A stretch of 64,000 bases of DNA from Peptostreptococcus porci (lineage in GTDB: Bacteria > Bacillota > Clostridia > Peptostreptococcales > Peptostreptococcaceae), in NCBI RefSeq assembly GCF_009695815.1, contig NZ_VUNE01000004.1, forward strand, positions 124,001 through 188,000, given 5' to 3'. The translations under genes and the position numbers were made by a program. The first letter of the stretch is position 1; the number at the start of each line of letters is the position of its first letter. The notes under the pieces are model-generated. The model was not told the origin of the DNA. It ran no database searches and saw only the letters and a list, made by a program, of their open reading frames with translations. This document shows, in pieces, positions 44,177-54,116 of this stretch.

Positions 44177-44974
44177 ATGAAATATTGTTCCATTGGAAGT
44201 GGTAGTAGCGGTAATTGCCACTATGTAGGATATAAAAATACAAACATTTTGATAGATGCTGGATTAAGCGGAAAAAAAATTATTGAGGGGCTTCAAGATA
44301 TCGATGTAGACGCAAAGAGTCTAAATGGCATACTGATAACCCATGAACACGTTGATCACATTAAGGGAGTGGGGATACTTTCTAGAAAATTTAATCTTCC
44401 CATCTTTGCAAATTATAACACGTGGATGAGCATAAGAGATAAAATAGGAAAAGTTGATGAAAATAATATAATAATATTTGAGAATGATAAATCATACTCC
44501 ATCAACGATATAGCCATCAAGCCTTTTTCCATAACTCATGATGCAGTAGATCCAGTCGGCTACTCTATGATAAATGAAAGAGGAGAAAAACTATCTATTG
44601 CAACTGATACGGGGCAGATTACTGATACGATAAGGGAGAATGTCTTAGACTCAAAACTTGTAATCTTAGAATCGAATTATGACAAAGAAATGTTACTGAT
44701 GGGTTCATATACATACGCTCTTAAAAAAAGAGTTATGTCGAATATAGGTCATCTTTCAAACGAGGATGCTTCCAAATTTGCAGTAGAATTGATAAACAAA
44801 GGCACAGAAAAGATATTGCTAGCACATTTAAGTCGTGAAAATAATTTTCCAGCTTTGGCATACGAAACTTCGAACCACATATTGTCTGAAAATGGTATAA
44901 AAATCGGCAAGGATGTCGAAATCGATATACTCAGACGTGATACATTGTCAAAAATACACGAGGTGGGAAAATAA
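44177..44974 (+). CDS. yycJ: MBL-fold metallohydrolase YycJ/WalJ family
   Basis: A 265-residue metallo-beta-lactamase-fold protein: [14 protein letters not shown]-terminus, metal motif [19 protein letters not shown], and a late His in NIGHLSN. The WalJ/YycJ group is linked to DNA repair or chromosome-related nuclease activity in Bacillus. Its partner here is rlmH, and its stop codon overlaps the rlmH start (TAATG). In other Firmicutes these genes lie near the chromosomal origin. Confidence 0.93.
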   Translation: MKYCSIGSGSSGNCHYVGYKNTNILIDAGLSGKKIIEGLQDIDVDAKSLNGILITHEHVDHIKGVGILSRKFNLPIFANYNTWMSIRDKIGKVDENNIIIFENDKSYSINDIAIKPFSITHDAVDPVGYSMINERGEKLSIATDTGQITDTIRENVLDSKLVILESNYDKEMLLMGSYTYALKKRVMSNIGHLSNEDASKFAVELINKGTEKILLAHLSRENNFPALAYETSNHILSENGIKIGKDVEIDILRRDTLSKIHEVGK

Positions 44975-45456
44975 TGATAAAAATTAGCATATTGACTGTC
45001 GGAAAATTGAAAGAAAAATACATCAAGCTGGGTATTGAAGAATTTTCTAAAAGACTATCAAAATATTGCAAGCTTGATATTATAGAGGTTCCAGATGAAA
45101 AAGCTCCAGAAACACTGAGTTTCAAGGAAATGGAGATTGTAAAAAACAGAGAAGGCGAGAAGCTTTTAGCGCAAATTAATCAAAATGCCTATGTAATCTC
45201 ATTGGCAATAGATGGAAAGAAATTCACATCTGAGGAATTGGCGCAAAAAATTTCAAAGCTATCCATCGATGGAAATAGCCATATATGTTTTGTAATTGGC
45301 GGATCATTGGGATTATCTGATGAAATACTTTCCAGATCCAATATGAAATTGTCTTTTTCTGATTTTACCTTTCCTCATCAGCTCATGAGATTAATTCTAC
45401 TTGAGCAGGTGTATAGAAGCTTTAGGATCATAAACAATGAACCTTATCACAAGTAA
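44974..45456 (+). CDS. rlmH: 23S rRNA pseudouridine-1915 N3-methyltransferase RlmH
   Basis: A 160-residue SPOUT methyltransferase. The N-terminus [14 protein letters not shown], the SAM-site [13 protein letters not shown], and the invariant C-terminus [18 protein letters not shown] followed by NEPYHK identify it. It methylates Psi1915 in helix 69 of 23S rRNA. It is coupled to yycJ by overlapping stop and start codons. Confidence 0.97.
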   Translation: MIKISILTVGKLKEKYIKLGIEEFSKRLSKYCKLDIIEVPDEKAPETLSFKEMEIVKNREGEKLLAQINQNAYVISLAIDGKKFTSEELAQKISKLSIDGNSHICFVIGGSLGLSDEILSRSNMKLSFSDFTFPHQLMRLILLEQVYRSFRIINNEPYHK

Positions 45457-45516
45457 TCAATATATGTAAATTTTCGAGGATAGAAATCTAAATCAAAGCA
45501 TAAAGGTGGTGATAAA

Positions 45517-46602
45517 ATGTTCTTCAAAACAAAGAGTAATCCAATACTGATGGATATTTATGTGCCCAGTATTTTTTTCGATATATATATCCCCATAGCG
45601 ACAGGAAACCAATTGAAGGTATACCTACTAGGATATAAAAGTGCCCAAGTAAGTATACTCTCAGACGAAGAGAATACTAATAACAGAATTATTGCAAATA
45701 TGGTTGGTATCACAGAGGATGAGGTTGTCGATTGCTGGAAATTCTGGGAGGAAATGGGAGCAATCAAAATCCACAAGAATAACGATGAAAAAAATATTCA
45801 GATAGAATTTTTAGACATTAAAGACGATTTTGTTAACCGTCGCAATGCAAATTCAGGTAGCAATACAGAGAAAAATGACCAAGCTGAAGAAATATCAGAT
45901 GATAAAATAGATTCATCACAATTTGTAAATATGTACGATGAAATTGAGATTATATCAGGAAGATTGCTGACACCAAATGAGAAACTTTCCATTTTAGATG
46001 CGATAGAAAGCTACTCTTTTGAAACAAATCTGGTAGTAGCAGCCTTTGAAAAAGCAAAAAGTGACAGCGGAAAAATAAAATCTGTAAACTATGTCATCGG
46101 CATTCTGAAATCATGGTACGACAACAACATAAAAACATTGGAAGAACTTGAAATATTCAACTGCATTAGCTCTGAATTAAAATCTAAATACAACCAGATA
46201 TTTAAAAGTCTTGGATTTTTCAGAAGTCCCACACAGGCTGAGGAAAAAATAATGAACAGATGGATAGAAGAATACAAGATGGATATGGAAATAATACTAT
46301 TCGCTTGCTCGAAGTCTGCGAATATTTCAAATCCAAACTTAAAGTACTTCGATTCAATTATTTCAGATTGGCATGAGAATGGTCTTACCACTATGGAAAA
46401 AGTGCTTGAATCAGAGAGAATTTTTGAAGAGAGTAAAAAATCGAAGAAAAAGGTCAACCAAGCCAAAGAAAAGAAATCACAGAACACATCAAATCAAAAC
46501 GGCAAAAAAAATAAATTCCATAATTACGATCAAGGAATTTCTGACAAATACACAGATGACGAGTTAAATGCTCTAATAAAGAAATTGAATAATCAAAAAT
46601 AG
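45517..46602 (+). CDS. dnaD: DnaD/DnaB-domain replication initiation protein
   Basis: A 361-residue protein with two DnaD-like (DnaB_2) domains: one around residues 130-210 (MYDEIEIISGRLLTPNEKLS to NYVIGILKSWYDN) and one around 225-310 (LGFFRSPTQAEEKIMNRW to YFDSIISDWHENG), with a winged-helix-like N-terminus. The C-terminal tail is charged and Lys-rich. Such proteins remodel DNA and help load the replicative helicase. It is followed after eight bases by the dnaI-like loader. Confidence 0.9.
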   Translation: MFFKTKSNPILMDIYVPSIFFDIYIPIATGNQLKVYLLGYKSAQVSILSDEENTNNRIIANMVGITEDEVVDCWKFWEEMGAIKIHKNNDEKNIQIEFLDIKDDFVNRRNANSGSNTEKNDQAEEISDDKIDSSQFVNMYDEIEIISGRLLTPNEKLSILDAIESYSFETNLVVAAFEKAKSDSGKIKSVNYVIGILKSWYDNNIKTLEELEIFNCISSELKSKYNQIFKSLGFFRSPTQAEEKIMNRWIEEYKMDMEIILFACSKSANISNPNLKYFDSIISDWHENGLTTMEKVLESERIFEESKKSKKKVNQAKEKKSQNTSNQNGKKNKFHNYDQGISDKYTDDELNALIKKLNNQK

Positions 46603-46610
46603 GTGAACGT

Positions 46611-47597
46611 ATGAACGAACAAAATCTAAGATCTATACTAACTGAATACCAAAAAACAAGGCAGAGAAATAAGAATTTACTTGAGGAAAGAATAAACGAA
46701 ATACATGAAAGATTTCCAGAAATAAAAAAACTAAGTGATCAAATTAGAGATAACGGAATCAAAATGGCAAAAGCTGCACTCGGCTCCACATCAAACGAGG
46801 AATTGGAAAAGCTAAGTGATTATCAAGAAAAGCTAATATATCAAAAAAATAGGTCACTTGAAGAAAACAATATACCCTCTGATTACCTAAAGTTAAAGTA
46901 CGACTGCGATATATGCAAGGACACAGGATTTGTGGAGAGTGGAGTACAGTGTAAATGCTTCAAACAAAAAATAATAAATAGCTTATACAGGATGTCGAAT
47001 TTAGAAAAAATTCTCGAAAAAGATAACTTTTCAAACTTCAACTTGGATTTATATCCAGATGAAATAGTGGAGGGCTACGACAAATCTCCCAAAGAAAACA
47101 TGAGAGATATAATCATGGATGTATACCACTACATACAAAATTTTGGTACATACAGCTCTGATGAAAAAAACAATCTTCTATTTTGGGGAAAGCCTGGATT
47201 AGGAAAGACTTTTTTGTGTAGTTGTATTGCAAAGGATATATTAAACAATGGATATACAGTCATTTACCAAACATCGTTTAACCTAATGGAAATTATCGAA
47301 AAATATAAATTTCATAGAAACGACTGTACCTCTGACGATATGGAAAACTTCAGAAATTTATTTGAATGCGACCTATTGATAATTGACGACTTGGGTACAG
47401 AACTTGTAAACAGTTTTATAACATCTGAGCTGTTCAATATTATTAACGATAGACTTAACGCAAACAAGAAAATTATTATTTCCACAAACCTCAACCCACC
47501 ACAGATAGGTAGAGAATATACAGATAGAGTTTTATCTAGGATAATTGGTAATTTCAAAATCTATGAATTTTATGGTAATGACTTAAGACTCAAGTAA
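46611..47597 (+). CDS. dnaI: DnaI/DnaC-type helicase loader ATPase
   Basis: A 328-residue AAA+ protein. A zinc-binding segment (CDICKDTGFVESG, then CKCFKQK) at about residue 103 precedes the ATPase core with Walker A FWGKPGLGKTFLC and Walker B LLIIDDLGTE. The sensor region is IIISTNLNP. DnaI uses ATP to load the DnaB-type helicase, whose gene lies just downstream on the other strand. It ends only three bases before the first DnaA box. Confidence 0.94.
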   Translation: MNEQNLRSILTEYQKTRQRNKNLLEERINEIHERFPEIKKLSDQIRDNGIKMAKAALGSTSNEELEKLSDYQEKLIYQKNRSLEENNIPSDYLKLKYDCDICKDTGFVESGVQCKCFKQKIINSLYRMSNLEKILEKDNFSNFNLDLYPDEIVEGYDKSPKENMRDIIMDVYHYIQNFGTYSSDEKNNLLFWGKPGLGKTFLCSCIAKDILNNGYTVIYQTSFNLMEIIEKYKFHRNDCTSDDMENFRNLFECDLLIIDDLGTELVNSFITSELFNIINDRLNANKKIIISTNLNPPQIGREYTDRVLSRIIGNFKIYEFYGNDLRLK

Positions 47598-47599
47598 AT

Positions 47600-47857
47600 T
47601 TATCCACAGAATTTTTATCCACTTTTCCACAGAAACTGTTGATAAGTTTGTGGATTAAGTTCTGAAAAAATTCTTGAAAACTCAATCTATCCACATAAAA
47701 AAATAGAGTTATCCACAGATTTCTGTTGAAAAAAACATATTTTCTGTGAATAACTCGTTTTTTTTATGAATTATGGGTATAGTTTATTGTTCATGACCAT
47801 AATTTTTACCCAAAAATCGGATATAACTTTTGGCACTGTTTTTTCTGTTGTGGATAA
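47600..47857. promoter_or_regulatory. Cluster of DnaA boxes between dnaI and dnaB
   Basis: Within 258 bases there are three perfect 9-mers TTATCCACA (47600-47608 and 47709-47717 on +, 47849-47857 on -) and six one-mismatch boxes (47615, 47623 and 47687 on +; 47637, 47649 and 47745 on -). The stretch between the last boxes is AT-rich. The density is that of an origin or a DnaA-titration site. Gene orientation argues against a bidirectional chromosomal origin here, because genes on both sides run towards it. Confidence 0.8.
47706..47765. terminator. Bidirectional terminator containing two DnaA boxes
   Basis: GAGTTATCCACAGA (47706-47719) and TCTGTGAATAACTC (47743-47756) pair at 13 of 14 positions, with eight T after it on the plus strand and an A-run before it. 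It lies between convergent dnaI and dnaB. Each arm is itself a DnaA box (one perfect, one with a single mismatch). Confidence 0.75.
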
Positions 47858-47894
47858 CTTTTTTTCAACATCTCATCAAATCTATATATTGATA

Positions 47895-47910
47895 TTGTTA
47901 TTAATAACAA
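47895..47910. repeat. Perfect 16-bp palindrome downstream of dnaB
   Basis: TTGTTATTAATAACAA is fully self-complementary. It lies 38 bases past the last DnaA box, in the dnaB 3' region. It resembles a Rex site but is two bases shorter. Confidence 0.5.
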
Positions 47911-48015
47911 GTATTTGATTTTATCATAACTATCAAAGTCATAAACAGTTAAAAAATGTATTTGTCTAAGTATCTATTTCGACTTAATTGCAAAATTTCG
48001 ACTTGTAGAGAATAC

Positions 48016-49350
48016 CTACACCTTTTTTATCTTATCTCCAAACTTCTGTATATGCCCCATCCAAACTAGCTCCACATCAGAAGTTTCTCCGTGCCTATTT
48101 TTTGCTATTTTTATTTCTGCTATATTCTTCTTCTTTGTATCATTAGGATGATAATATTCATCTCTATATATAAACATAACTATATCTGCATCCTGCTCTA
48201 TTGCACCAGAATCTCTCAAATCAGACAATTTTGGAACATGATCCTTTGTGTTTTCCGTATTTCTTGATAACTGTGACAAAGCGACAACTGGACAATCCAA
48301 CTCCTTTGCAAGAATCTTTAAAGATCTAGATATTTTTGAAACCTCCTGTTGTCTACTTTCTGATCTGCCATCGCCTTCCATCAGCTGTAAATAATCTATC
48401 ATAACCATATCAAGCTTTTTATTTTCCGTCTTTAGTTTTCTACATTTCGACCTAATTTCGGACACCTTTATACCTGGTGTGTCATCAATATAGATATCTG
48501 CCTTTGAAAGAATTTTCATGGCATCCATTATTTTTTTCCAATCCTCATCTGCCAATCTTCCCTTTGAAATTTTTTCCATTTCTACGTGTGATTGACTAGA
48601 AACCAAACGTTGAACCAACTGCTCTTTGGACATTTCCAAACTAAATACAGCAACACTAGCCATTGATTTTATAGCTGCATTCATCACGAGATTAAGTGCA
48701 AATGCAGTCTTACCCATAGCTGGTCTAGCGGCGATTAGTATCAAGTCACTATCATGAAATCCACCCAATGCACTATTTAAATCAGCGAAACCTGTATCAA
48801 GACCAGTAATATCTGATCCTTTTACACTGACTTCTTCTATTTGACCTAATACAGTTCCTAGAACATCCCCGATTTTATTAAAATTGTTGGACATTCTTTC
48901 CTGAGAAATTTTAAATATATTTCTTTCTGCGAGATTTAGAATCTCTAATACATTATCTGAATCACTGTACCCAATATTGATAATATCATTAGAAGCCTTT
49001 ATCAATTTTCTAAGTATTGATTTTTCTCTCACTATTTCAGCATATGTCTTTACATTTGAAGTAGTTGGTACCATTGTAACCGTACTGGTAAGGTAATTCA
49101 TTCCTCCAACAACATCCAGCATATCCCTATTTCTCAGCTTTTCAGAAATTGTAACTATATCAATAGGCGTTCTTTCCTCACTCAGCTCCAACATACATTC
49201 ATAAATTGATCGATGCCCCTCAGAATAAAAATCATCTACCTTTAATATCTCGGATACAATCATCAATGCCTCTGTATCTGATAATATAGACCCGATTACA
49301 CACTGCTCCGATTCAATACTATTGGGAGGGACCTTTATCAAATCTGCCAT
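48016..49350 (-). CDS. dnaB: Replicative DNA helicase (DnaB-type)
   Basis: A 444-residue hexameric helicase. The N-terminal primase-interacting domain begins PPNSIESEQCVIGSIL, and the RecA-like core has Walker A ARPAMGKTAFAL, VFSLEMSKEQL, Walker B MVMIDYLQLM, and the SRQQEVSKISRSLK and LSDLRDSGAIEQDAD motifs. No intein is present. It is last in the yybS-gdpP-rplI-dnaB series, which is a classic Firmicute order. Confidence 0.97.
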   Translation of the reverse strand: MADLIKVPPNSIESEQCVIGSILSDTEALMIVSEILKVDDFYSEGHRSIYECMLELSEERTPIDIVTISEKLRNRDMLDVVGGMNYLTSTVTMVPTTSNVKTYAEIVREKSILRKLIKASNDIINIGYSDSDNVLEILNLAERNIFKISQERMSNNFNKIGDVLGTVLGQIEEVSVKGSDITGLDTGFADLNSALGGFHDSDLILIAARPAMGKTAFALNLVMNAAIKSMASVAVFSLEMSKEQLVQRLVSSQSHVEMEKISKGRLADEDWKKIMDAMKILSKADIYIDDTPGIKVSEIRSKCRKLKTENKKLDMVMIDYLQLMEGDGRSESRQQEVSKISRSLKILAKELDCPVVALSQLSRNTENTKDHVPKLSDLRDSGAIEQDADIVMFIYRDEYYHPNDTKKKNIAEIKIAKNRHGETSDVELVWMGHIQKFGDKIKKV

Positions 49351-49400
49351 AAAATTCTCCTTTCGATGCTATACAGCATCTTCCCATTCAATAAAACTAT

Positions 49401-49420
49401 AGCGAGGAATAAACCTCGCT
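49401..49420 (-). terminator. Hairpin between rplI and dnaB
   Basis: AGCGAGG (49401-49407) and CCTCGCT (49414-49420) form a 7-bp stem with a six-base loop, followed on the minus strand by ATAGTTTTATTG. It is probably a partial terminator. Confidence 0.55.
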
Positions 49421-49425
49421 AAAAA

Positions 49426-49875
49426 TTAATTTTTTTCTTTGACATCTACTCTTACTTTAGTAGTTACTTTTTGATGTATTTTTATTTCCACAAATCTAGA
49501 CCCCAAAGATCTTATAGGCTCATCAAGAAGTATCTTTCTTTTATCTACATCTATGTTTTTCTGTTTTTTAAGCTGTTCTGCTATTTCTTTTGAAGTTATT
49601 GAACCAAATAATCTTCCACCTTCCCCAGCCTTTGAGTATATTTCTATATTAACGTCTTCCATCTGCTTTCCTAATAGAACTGCCTCTTCGTATTCTATTA
49701 ATTCTTTTCTTTCTTTTGATTTTGACTTTTCGTCCAATTCCTTTAAGTTGGTATTATTCGCTTCAACAGCTACCTTCTTTTTCAAAAGAAAGTTTCTCGC
49801 ATATCCGTCGCTAACTTCCTTTATTTCACCTTTTTTTCCTGTACCTTTAACATCTTGTAATAAAATAACTTTCAT
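49426..49875 (-). CDS. rplI: Ribosomal protein L9
   Basis: The 149-residue L9 with its signature N-terminal domain ([18 protein letters not shown], then [10 protein letters not shown]), a long connecting helix (about 40-75) and a C-terminal domain ([16 protein letters not shown]). It begins one base after gdpP ends. Confidence 0.97.
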   Translation of the reverse strand: MKVILLQDVKGTGKKGEIKEVSDGYARNFLLKKKVAVEANNTNLKELDEKSKSKERKELIEYEEAVLLGKQMEDVNIEIYSKAGEGGRLFGSITSKEIAEQLKKQKNIDVDKRKILLDEPIRSLGSRFVEIKIHQKVTTKVRVDVKEKN

Positions 49876-49876
49876 T

Positions 49877-51883
49877 TTATTCCTCCTTCAAGTAATCTTC
49901 TATTATATCCTTGACCATATTGTACGCTTGCGATAAACTCACATCCTTCATTTGAGCACCAGCTATATCAATATGACCTCCGCCACCTATCTTTTCCATC
50001 AGCACATGCACATTTATATCGCCTAGCGATCTAGCACTTATAAATACGGTATCACCCTTCATACCCAATACAAAGGACGCCTCGATTTTTTTGATATTCA
50101 ACAATTCGTCAGCAGCCTTCGCAATCACAATATTAATATTGTCTATCTCCTCTTTTGAGTACGAAATACATATCTTTTCGTCCAAAATTTCAGTTCTTTG
50201 AATTATCTCTGCCTTAACCAAGAAATCCTCTGCATAGGAGTTGAAGAATTTCTTTACAGAAAGAGTATCTGCTCCCATGTTTCTCAAGAAAGACGCCGCC
50301 TCAAAAGTTCTGACTCCTGTTTTAAATTCAAAATTCTTGGTGTCGAGATATATACCACCAAGTAGACCTTCTGCAGTCAGTTTATTTATCTTTATATCAT
50401 GCTCAGTATATTGTATAAGCTCGGTTACCATTTCACAGGTAGACGAAACATATATCTCATGGAACAGCAGAACTGTATCCTGAATATATTCAACACCTCT
50501 TCTATGGTGATCAATAACGACCACTCTTTTTGAGATATTCAATAGTTCCTCACACTCTGTATAGCTTGGTCTGTGAGTATCTACCACTACAACCAATGTG
50601 TTTTTATTACAAATATCTATAGCCTTTTCATGCCCGACAAACATTCCACTATAGTATGCATCATCCTTTATTCTGTCGACAAATATTTCTACAGCCTCAT
50701 TTACACTGTCCAATACTATATGGGCCTGTTTTCCATAGGACTTACATATGTCATAAACACCGACAGCCGCACCCATCGCATCCATATCTGGATAGTGATG
50801 TCCCATTATCAATATTGTTTCACTCTGATTAATTAGCTCTCTCAGGGCAAAGCCTATCAATCTAGATTTAACCTTCGTCTTTCTTTCAAATCCCTTAGAT
50901 TTTCCACCATAAAAGTTAAACCCCTCTTGATTTCTAAGAGCGACCTGATCTCCACCTCTACCTAGCACCATATCAAATGCTCCAGAAGCAAATTCCCCTG
51001 TCTGTTCAACCGATTCTCCATCAACGCCGACACCTATACTAAGAGTAACAGGCAGAGAATTTCCATGATTTATTTCTCTGGCTTTGTCCAAAATAGAGAA
51101 TTTAGATCTTTCAAGGCTTTCTAAATGCTCCTTTTTCATAAAAATAATATACTTATCATTGGACAGCTTTTGAAGAAGACCATTTGATTCAGATTCAAGG
51201 CTAGTCAGCAACTTGTCTATATCCATCGCCATAAGAGATCTATTTTCTTCCGGTGTACTCTTAATTACATCCTCATATCCATCAATCTCAATAAACATTA
51301 TGGCTTCTTTTCCATTTTCAAATTTATTTTTCATATTGATATAATCAGTTCTATCAATCCAATAAATCAATACTCGATAATCTACGCTTCCAGTGCTTTC
51401 GTCCATTGTTTTGGAAAAACAATATCTAATGACATAGTCCTTCTCTTTAAAGACCACTTCATCCTCTAATATTTTCTTTTCGTCCAAAACCTTTCTGATG
51501 GTAAAATCTTCAATAAAATCTTCGATATTCTTGGAAATAGAAGACTCTTCATCGCTTGATACCATCTCATCAAAAGCATTATTAGACCAGAATATAGTTC
51601 CGTCCAATTCCAATATACATATAGGAAGAGGATTATTCTTTACCGCCTTTTTTATTATATTATCTACATCAAATTCTACATTGTGTAGCCTATCAATCCA
51701 TTCTTTTTTTTCAATTTTCTTCTTATATGTATAAGCTGCGATAATAAAAACTGATAAAACGACACCAACAGTACCAATAAATCTATTCCTAAACAACTCG
51801 AAAATACTGAGCATCAGAACAGAAATAAAAAATAGGTAATCGATGTAGTTAAAAATACCGAATTTGTTATCTTTGGCTTTCAT
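49877..51883 (-). CDS. gdpP: Cyclic di-AMP phosphodiesterase GdpP (YybT)
   Basis: A 668-residue membrane enzyme: two N-terminal helices (about 10-55), a PAS-like domain (about 60-165), a degenerate GGDEF domain (about 180-310), and a DHH/DHHA1 phosphodiesterase. Catalytic motifs are [34 protein letters not shown] and the C-terminal [12 protein letters not shown]. It hydrolyses c-di-AMP, which governs potassium and wall homeostasis. The start at 51883 follows GGAGGAGAAG; upstream codons overlap the previous gene. The order yybS-gdpP-rplI-dnaB matches Bacillus. Confidence 0.95.
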   Translation of the reverse strand: MKAKDNKFGIFNYIDYLFFISVLMLSIFELFRNRFIGTVGVVLSVFIIAAYTYKKKIEKKEWIDRLHNVEFDVDNIIKKAVKNNPLPICILELDGTIFWSNNAFDEMVSSDEESSISKNIEDFIEDFTIRKVLDEKKILEDEVVFKEKDYVIRYCFSKTMDESTGSVDYRVLIYWIDRTDYINMKNKFENGKEAIMFIEIDGYEDVIKSTPEENRSLMAMDIDKLLTSLESESNGLLQKLSNDKYIIFMKKEHLESLERSKFSILDKAREINHGNSLPVTLSIGVGVDGESVEQTGEFASGAFDMVLGRGGDQVALRNQEGFNFYGGKSKGFERKTKVKSRLIGFALRELINQSETILIMGHHYPDMDAMGAAVGVYDICKSYGKQAHIVLDSVNEAVEIFVDRIKDDAYYSGMFVGHEKAIDICNKNTLVVVVDTHRPSYTECEELLNISKRVVVIDHHRRGVEYIQDTVLLFHEIYVSSTCEMVTELIQYTEHDIKINKLTAEGLLGGIYLDTKNFEFKTGVRTFEAASFLRNMGADTLSVKKFFNSYAEDFLVKAEIIQRTEILDEKICISYSKEEIDNINIVIAKAADELLNIKKIEASFVLGMKGDTVFISARSLGDINVHVLMEKIGGGGHIDIAGAQMKDVSLSQAYNMVKDIIEDYLKEE

Positions 51884-51900
51884 CTTCTCCTCCATTAACA

Positions 51901-52923
51901 TTACATTGTCAAATTCCATCTTTTTCTAAGATCAAAAGAGTTATCAAACATTCCCAAAATAGATATTCCAGGTACAACTCCCAAGAAAATTACCAGAAAA
52001 GCAAAAATCAAAACATTCACCCTGCTTTTTATTTTTTTCCAATTTTTAACTGCATAAATAATTATCGATACCCCTTCCATAAAGAACAACATATTCATAA
52101 TGATTATATAACCACCAATCATAGTCGATACTCCAAGATTAGGATATGAATAGTCGATCAAAAACATCAGCAAAATGGAATAAAACAGTACGGATACAGG
52201 TCTTCCAGGAAAATAAATACTTTCTATTGGCACACACATTGTCTTTTCACTATAAAAGCAACTATATAGCTTTATACAAATAAAGTACGAAACCAATGAA
52301 AATATCAATGATCTAGAAAAACAAAGCACTAATACAACTGTACTGGTGTCTTTTAATATATCCAAAACTCCAGATGAAACGATTTTTTCATACTCACTAG
52401 GCTTTAAACTATTTTTATATACCTCCAATACATTCTGTAGCGTATCATTTAAAACAACCCTTAGTTCTTTTATTATATCTATATTCAATAAGTATTTTAC
52501 AGATACGATATATATCATACTTCCTATCACAAAAAATATCATCGATAATAGGAGCGCTTTTATAGAAATAAATCTAAAATCATCACCATTTTTTCTCACT
52601 TTTATCTTGTACTTGACACCGTTTCTGTCTATATATTCATCAGAAAGAAATACAATACCACTTATAAATGCGGGTATCAAATACACAAACGCCACCAATA
52701 AGGCATACTCTGCTCCATTAATAATATAAGCTTCCACACACGCCAACATCAAAATAAATCCAGAGAACTTTATATCAGATCCCATAGTCAGCAAAACCAT
52801 CGGAATAATCGCAATAACAATTAATATTGATGAAATGGAATTGATTTTTGACACTGCAACAAACAAAAAAATCAGTGCAAACATGGCAACATTTACAAAA
52901 TTAATATTGCTTTTTTTCTCCAA
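51901..52923 (-). CDS. yybS: DUF2232 membrane protein (YybS family)
   Basis: A 340-residue protein with about eight membrane segments and no visible catalytic motif. The size, hydrophobic profile and position before gdpP fit YybS/DUF2232, whose function is not established; some members resemble S-components of ECF transporters. An AGGTGATTG site precedes the ATG. Probably the first gene of the gdpP-rplI-dnaB unit. Confidence 0.85.
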   Translation of the reverse strand: MEKKSNINFVNVAMFALIFLFVAVSKINSISSILIVIAIIPMVLLTMGSDIKFSGFILMLACVEAYIINGAEYALLVAFVYLIPAFISGIVFLSDEYIDRNGVKYKIKVRKNGDDFRFISIKALLLSMIFFVIGSMIYIVSVKYLLNIDIIKELRVVLNDTLQNVLEVYKNSLKPSEYEKIVSSGVLDILKDTSTVVLVLCFSRSLIFSLVSYFICIKLYSCFYSEKTMCVPIESIYFPGRPVSVLFYSILLMFLIDYSYPNLGVSTMIGGYIIIMNMLFFMEGVSIIIYAVKNWKKIKSRVNVLIFAFLVIFLGVVPGISILGMFDNSFDLRKRWNLTM

Positions 52924-52990
52924 ACAATCACCTCCAAAATAAATATAGCTATCCTTTATATTATACCATTTACGACAATTAGTGTAAATT

Positions 52991-53024
52991 AAAAAAATAG
53001 GTCATTGCAATAATGCAACGACCT
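52991..53024 (-). terminator. Terminator after rpsR
   Basis: AGGTC (52999-53003) with GACCT (53020-53024), and TTGCA with TGCAA inside, are followed on the minus strand by seven T. It separates rpsF-ssb-rpsR from yybS. Confidence 0.85.
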
Positions 53025-53043
53025 TTATGTTTACAATTGGATA

Positions 53044-53271
53044 CTATTCAACTGTGTATGGTAAAAGTGCCACGTTTCTAGCAAGCTTAATTGCCTTTGT
53101 TATTTCTCTCTGATGTTTTGCACAAGTACCAGTTATTCTTCTAGGAAGAATTTTTCCTCTTTCAGTTACGAACTTTTCAAGCTTTTGATAGTTCTTGTAA
53201 TCTATTACAGTGTTTTTATCAGCACAAAACTGACAAACTCTTTTTTTCTTACGTCTTTTCTTGTTTATCAT
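53044..53271 (-). CDS. rpsR: Ribosomal protein S18 (zinc-binding form)
   Basis: A 75-residue S18. The N-terminus [11 protein letters not shown] carries a Cys pair, and [15 protein letters not shown] supplies a third Cys and a His, so this is the C+ (zinc-ribbon) form. The RNA-binding core is [14 protein letters not shown] at 53271 follows GAGGAGAGGTGAAAG; a GTG at 53280 overlaps it. It is third in rpsF-ssb-rpsR. Confidence 0.95.
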   Translation of the reverse strand: MINKKRRKKKRVCQFCADKNTVIDYKNYQKLEKFVTERGKILPRRITGTCAKHQREITKAIKLARNVALLPYTVE

Positions 53272-53292
53272 GACTTTCACCTCTCCTCTTTA

Positions 53293-53730
53293 TTAAAATG
53301 GAACATCGTCATTTTCTACGGCAGAAAACTCTGACGGGCTAACAACGCCACTTGGCTCAAATACCGGTGCTTCAAAATTATCATTTGAAGTATTAGGAGC
53401 TGCACTTCCCTTGCTTTCTAATGCCTGTATATTACGAGCAGCAACTTTTGTAAAAGTTCTCTTCTCGCCATTTGGAGTTTCATATCTGTCTACTCTAATA
53501 TTACCTTGAACTCCAACCAATCTTCCTTTTGTAATGTAGTTTGCACAGAATTCAGCAGGCTTTCCCATTAATTCTACTGGAATAAAATCAGTAGTCGTTG
53601 AACCATCTTTATTCTTGTAATCTCTATCAATAGCCAACGTAAATGTAGCCACTGGTGTACCAGTACCAGGTATATATCTGATATCTGGATCTTTTGTTAA
53701 TCTACCAACTAATACAACATTATTAATCAT
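53293..53730 (-). CDS. ssb: Single-stranded DNA-binding protein
   Basis: A 145-residue SSB: OB-fold at 1-105 (MINNVVLVGRLTKDPDIRY, FIPVELMGKPAEF), a short flexible linker, and the acidic tip NDDVPF that docks partner proteins. It is placed between rpsF and rpsR as in most Firmicutes. ATG follows AGGTGGTGTTAAT. Confidence 0.97.
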   Translation of the reverse strand: MINNVVLVGRLTKDPDIRYIPGTGTPVATFTLAIDRDYKNKDGSTTTDFIPVELMGKPAEFCANYITKGRLVGVQGNIRVDRYETPNGEKRTFTKVAARNIQALESKGSAAPNTSNDNFEAPVFEPSGVVSPSEFSAVENDDVPF

Positions 53731-53744
53731 ATTAACACCACCTA

Positions 53745-54035
53745 TTATTTTTCTTCTTGTACAACTATGACATGTCTTATTACATCTTCACTTATCTTTA
53801 ATCTTCTGTCTAATTCCTTTGGAAAATCAACAGATGCCTTGAAGTTTACTAGTGTATACACACCATCTCTAAACTTCTGGATTGGATAAGCTAACTTTCT
53901 GCTACCCCAAACATCAACTTCACCAACTTCACCGTTAGCAGAAGTTATTATTTCTTTGATTGAGTTTAGCACAGCCTCTCTTGCTTCTTCATCAAGTGTT
54001 GGCTTTACAATGTAAAGTAATTCATAAGCTCTCAT
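53745..54035 (-). CDS. rpsF: Ribosomal protein S6
   Basis: A 96-residue S6 with YELLYIVKPTLDEEAREA, GSRKLAYPIQKFRDGVYTLVNF and the C-terminal EDVIRHVIV. It pairs with S18 in the 30S platform. It is the first gene of the operon, with a leader that may bind the S6:S18 pair. AGGGAGGTGAAATG precedes the ATG. Confidence 0.97.
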   Translation of the reverse strand: MRAYELLYIVKPTLDEEAREAVLNSIKEIITSANGEVGEVDVWGSRKLAYPIQKFRDGVYTLVNFKASVDFPKELDRRLKISEDVIRHVIVVQEEK

Positions 54036-54049
54036 TCATTTCACCTCCC

Positions 54050-54114
54050 TTTGGACTATACGGCTCCGAGACCTTTCGGAGCAGAGACGAGAATGCTTAA
54101 ATTCTCATACCAAA
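54050..54114 (-). ncRNA. Candidate S6:S18 autoregulatory leader
   Basis: The rpsF leader folds into TTTGG...CCAAA (54050-54054 with 54110-54114) enclosing two hairpins, GAGAAT/ATTCTC (54089-54106) and GCTCCGA/TCGGAGC (54063-54082), next to an unpaired CCG. It starts at the predicted transcription start. A CCG bulge is the hallmark of the known S6:S18 motif; the match here is by eye only. Confidence 0.45.
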
Positions 54115-54116
54115 CT

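Noticed and set aside
47831-47846. TGGCAC on the plus strand resembling a sigma-54 -24 box
   Set aside because: The -12 TTGC element is missing, and the gene downstream is on the other strand.
47600-47857. DnaA-box cluster as the chromosomal origin itself
   Set aside because: No dnaA-dnaN is present, and genes on both sides converge on it, including head-on ribosomal protein genes on the right. I report it as a DnaA-binding cluster, not as oriC.
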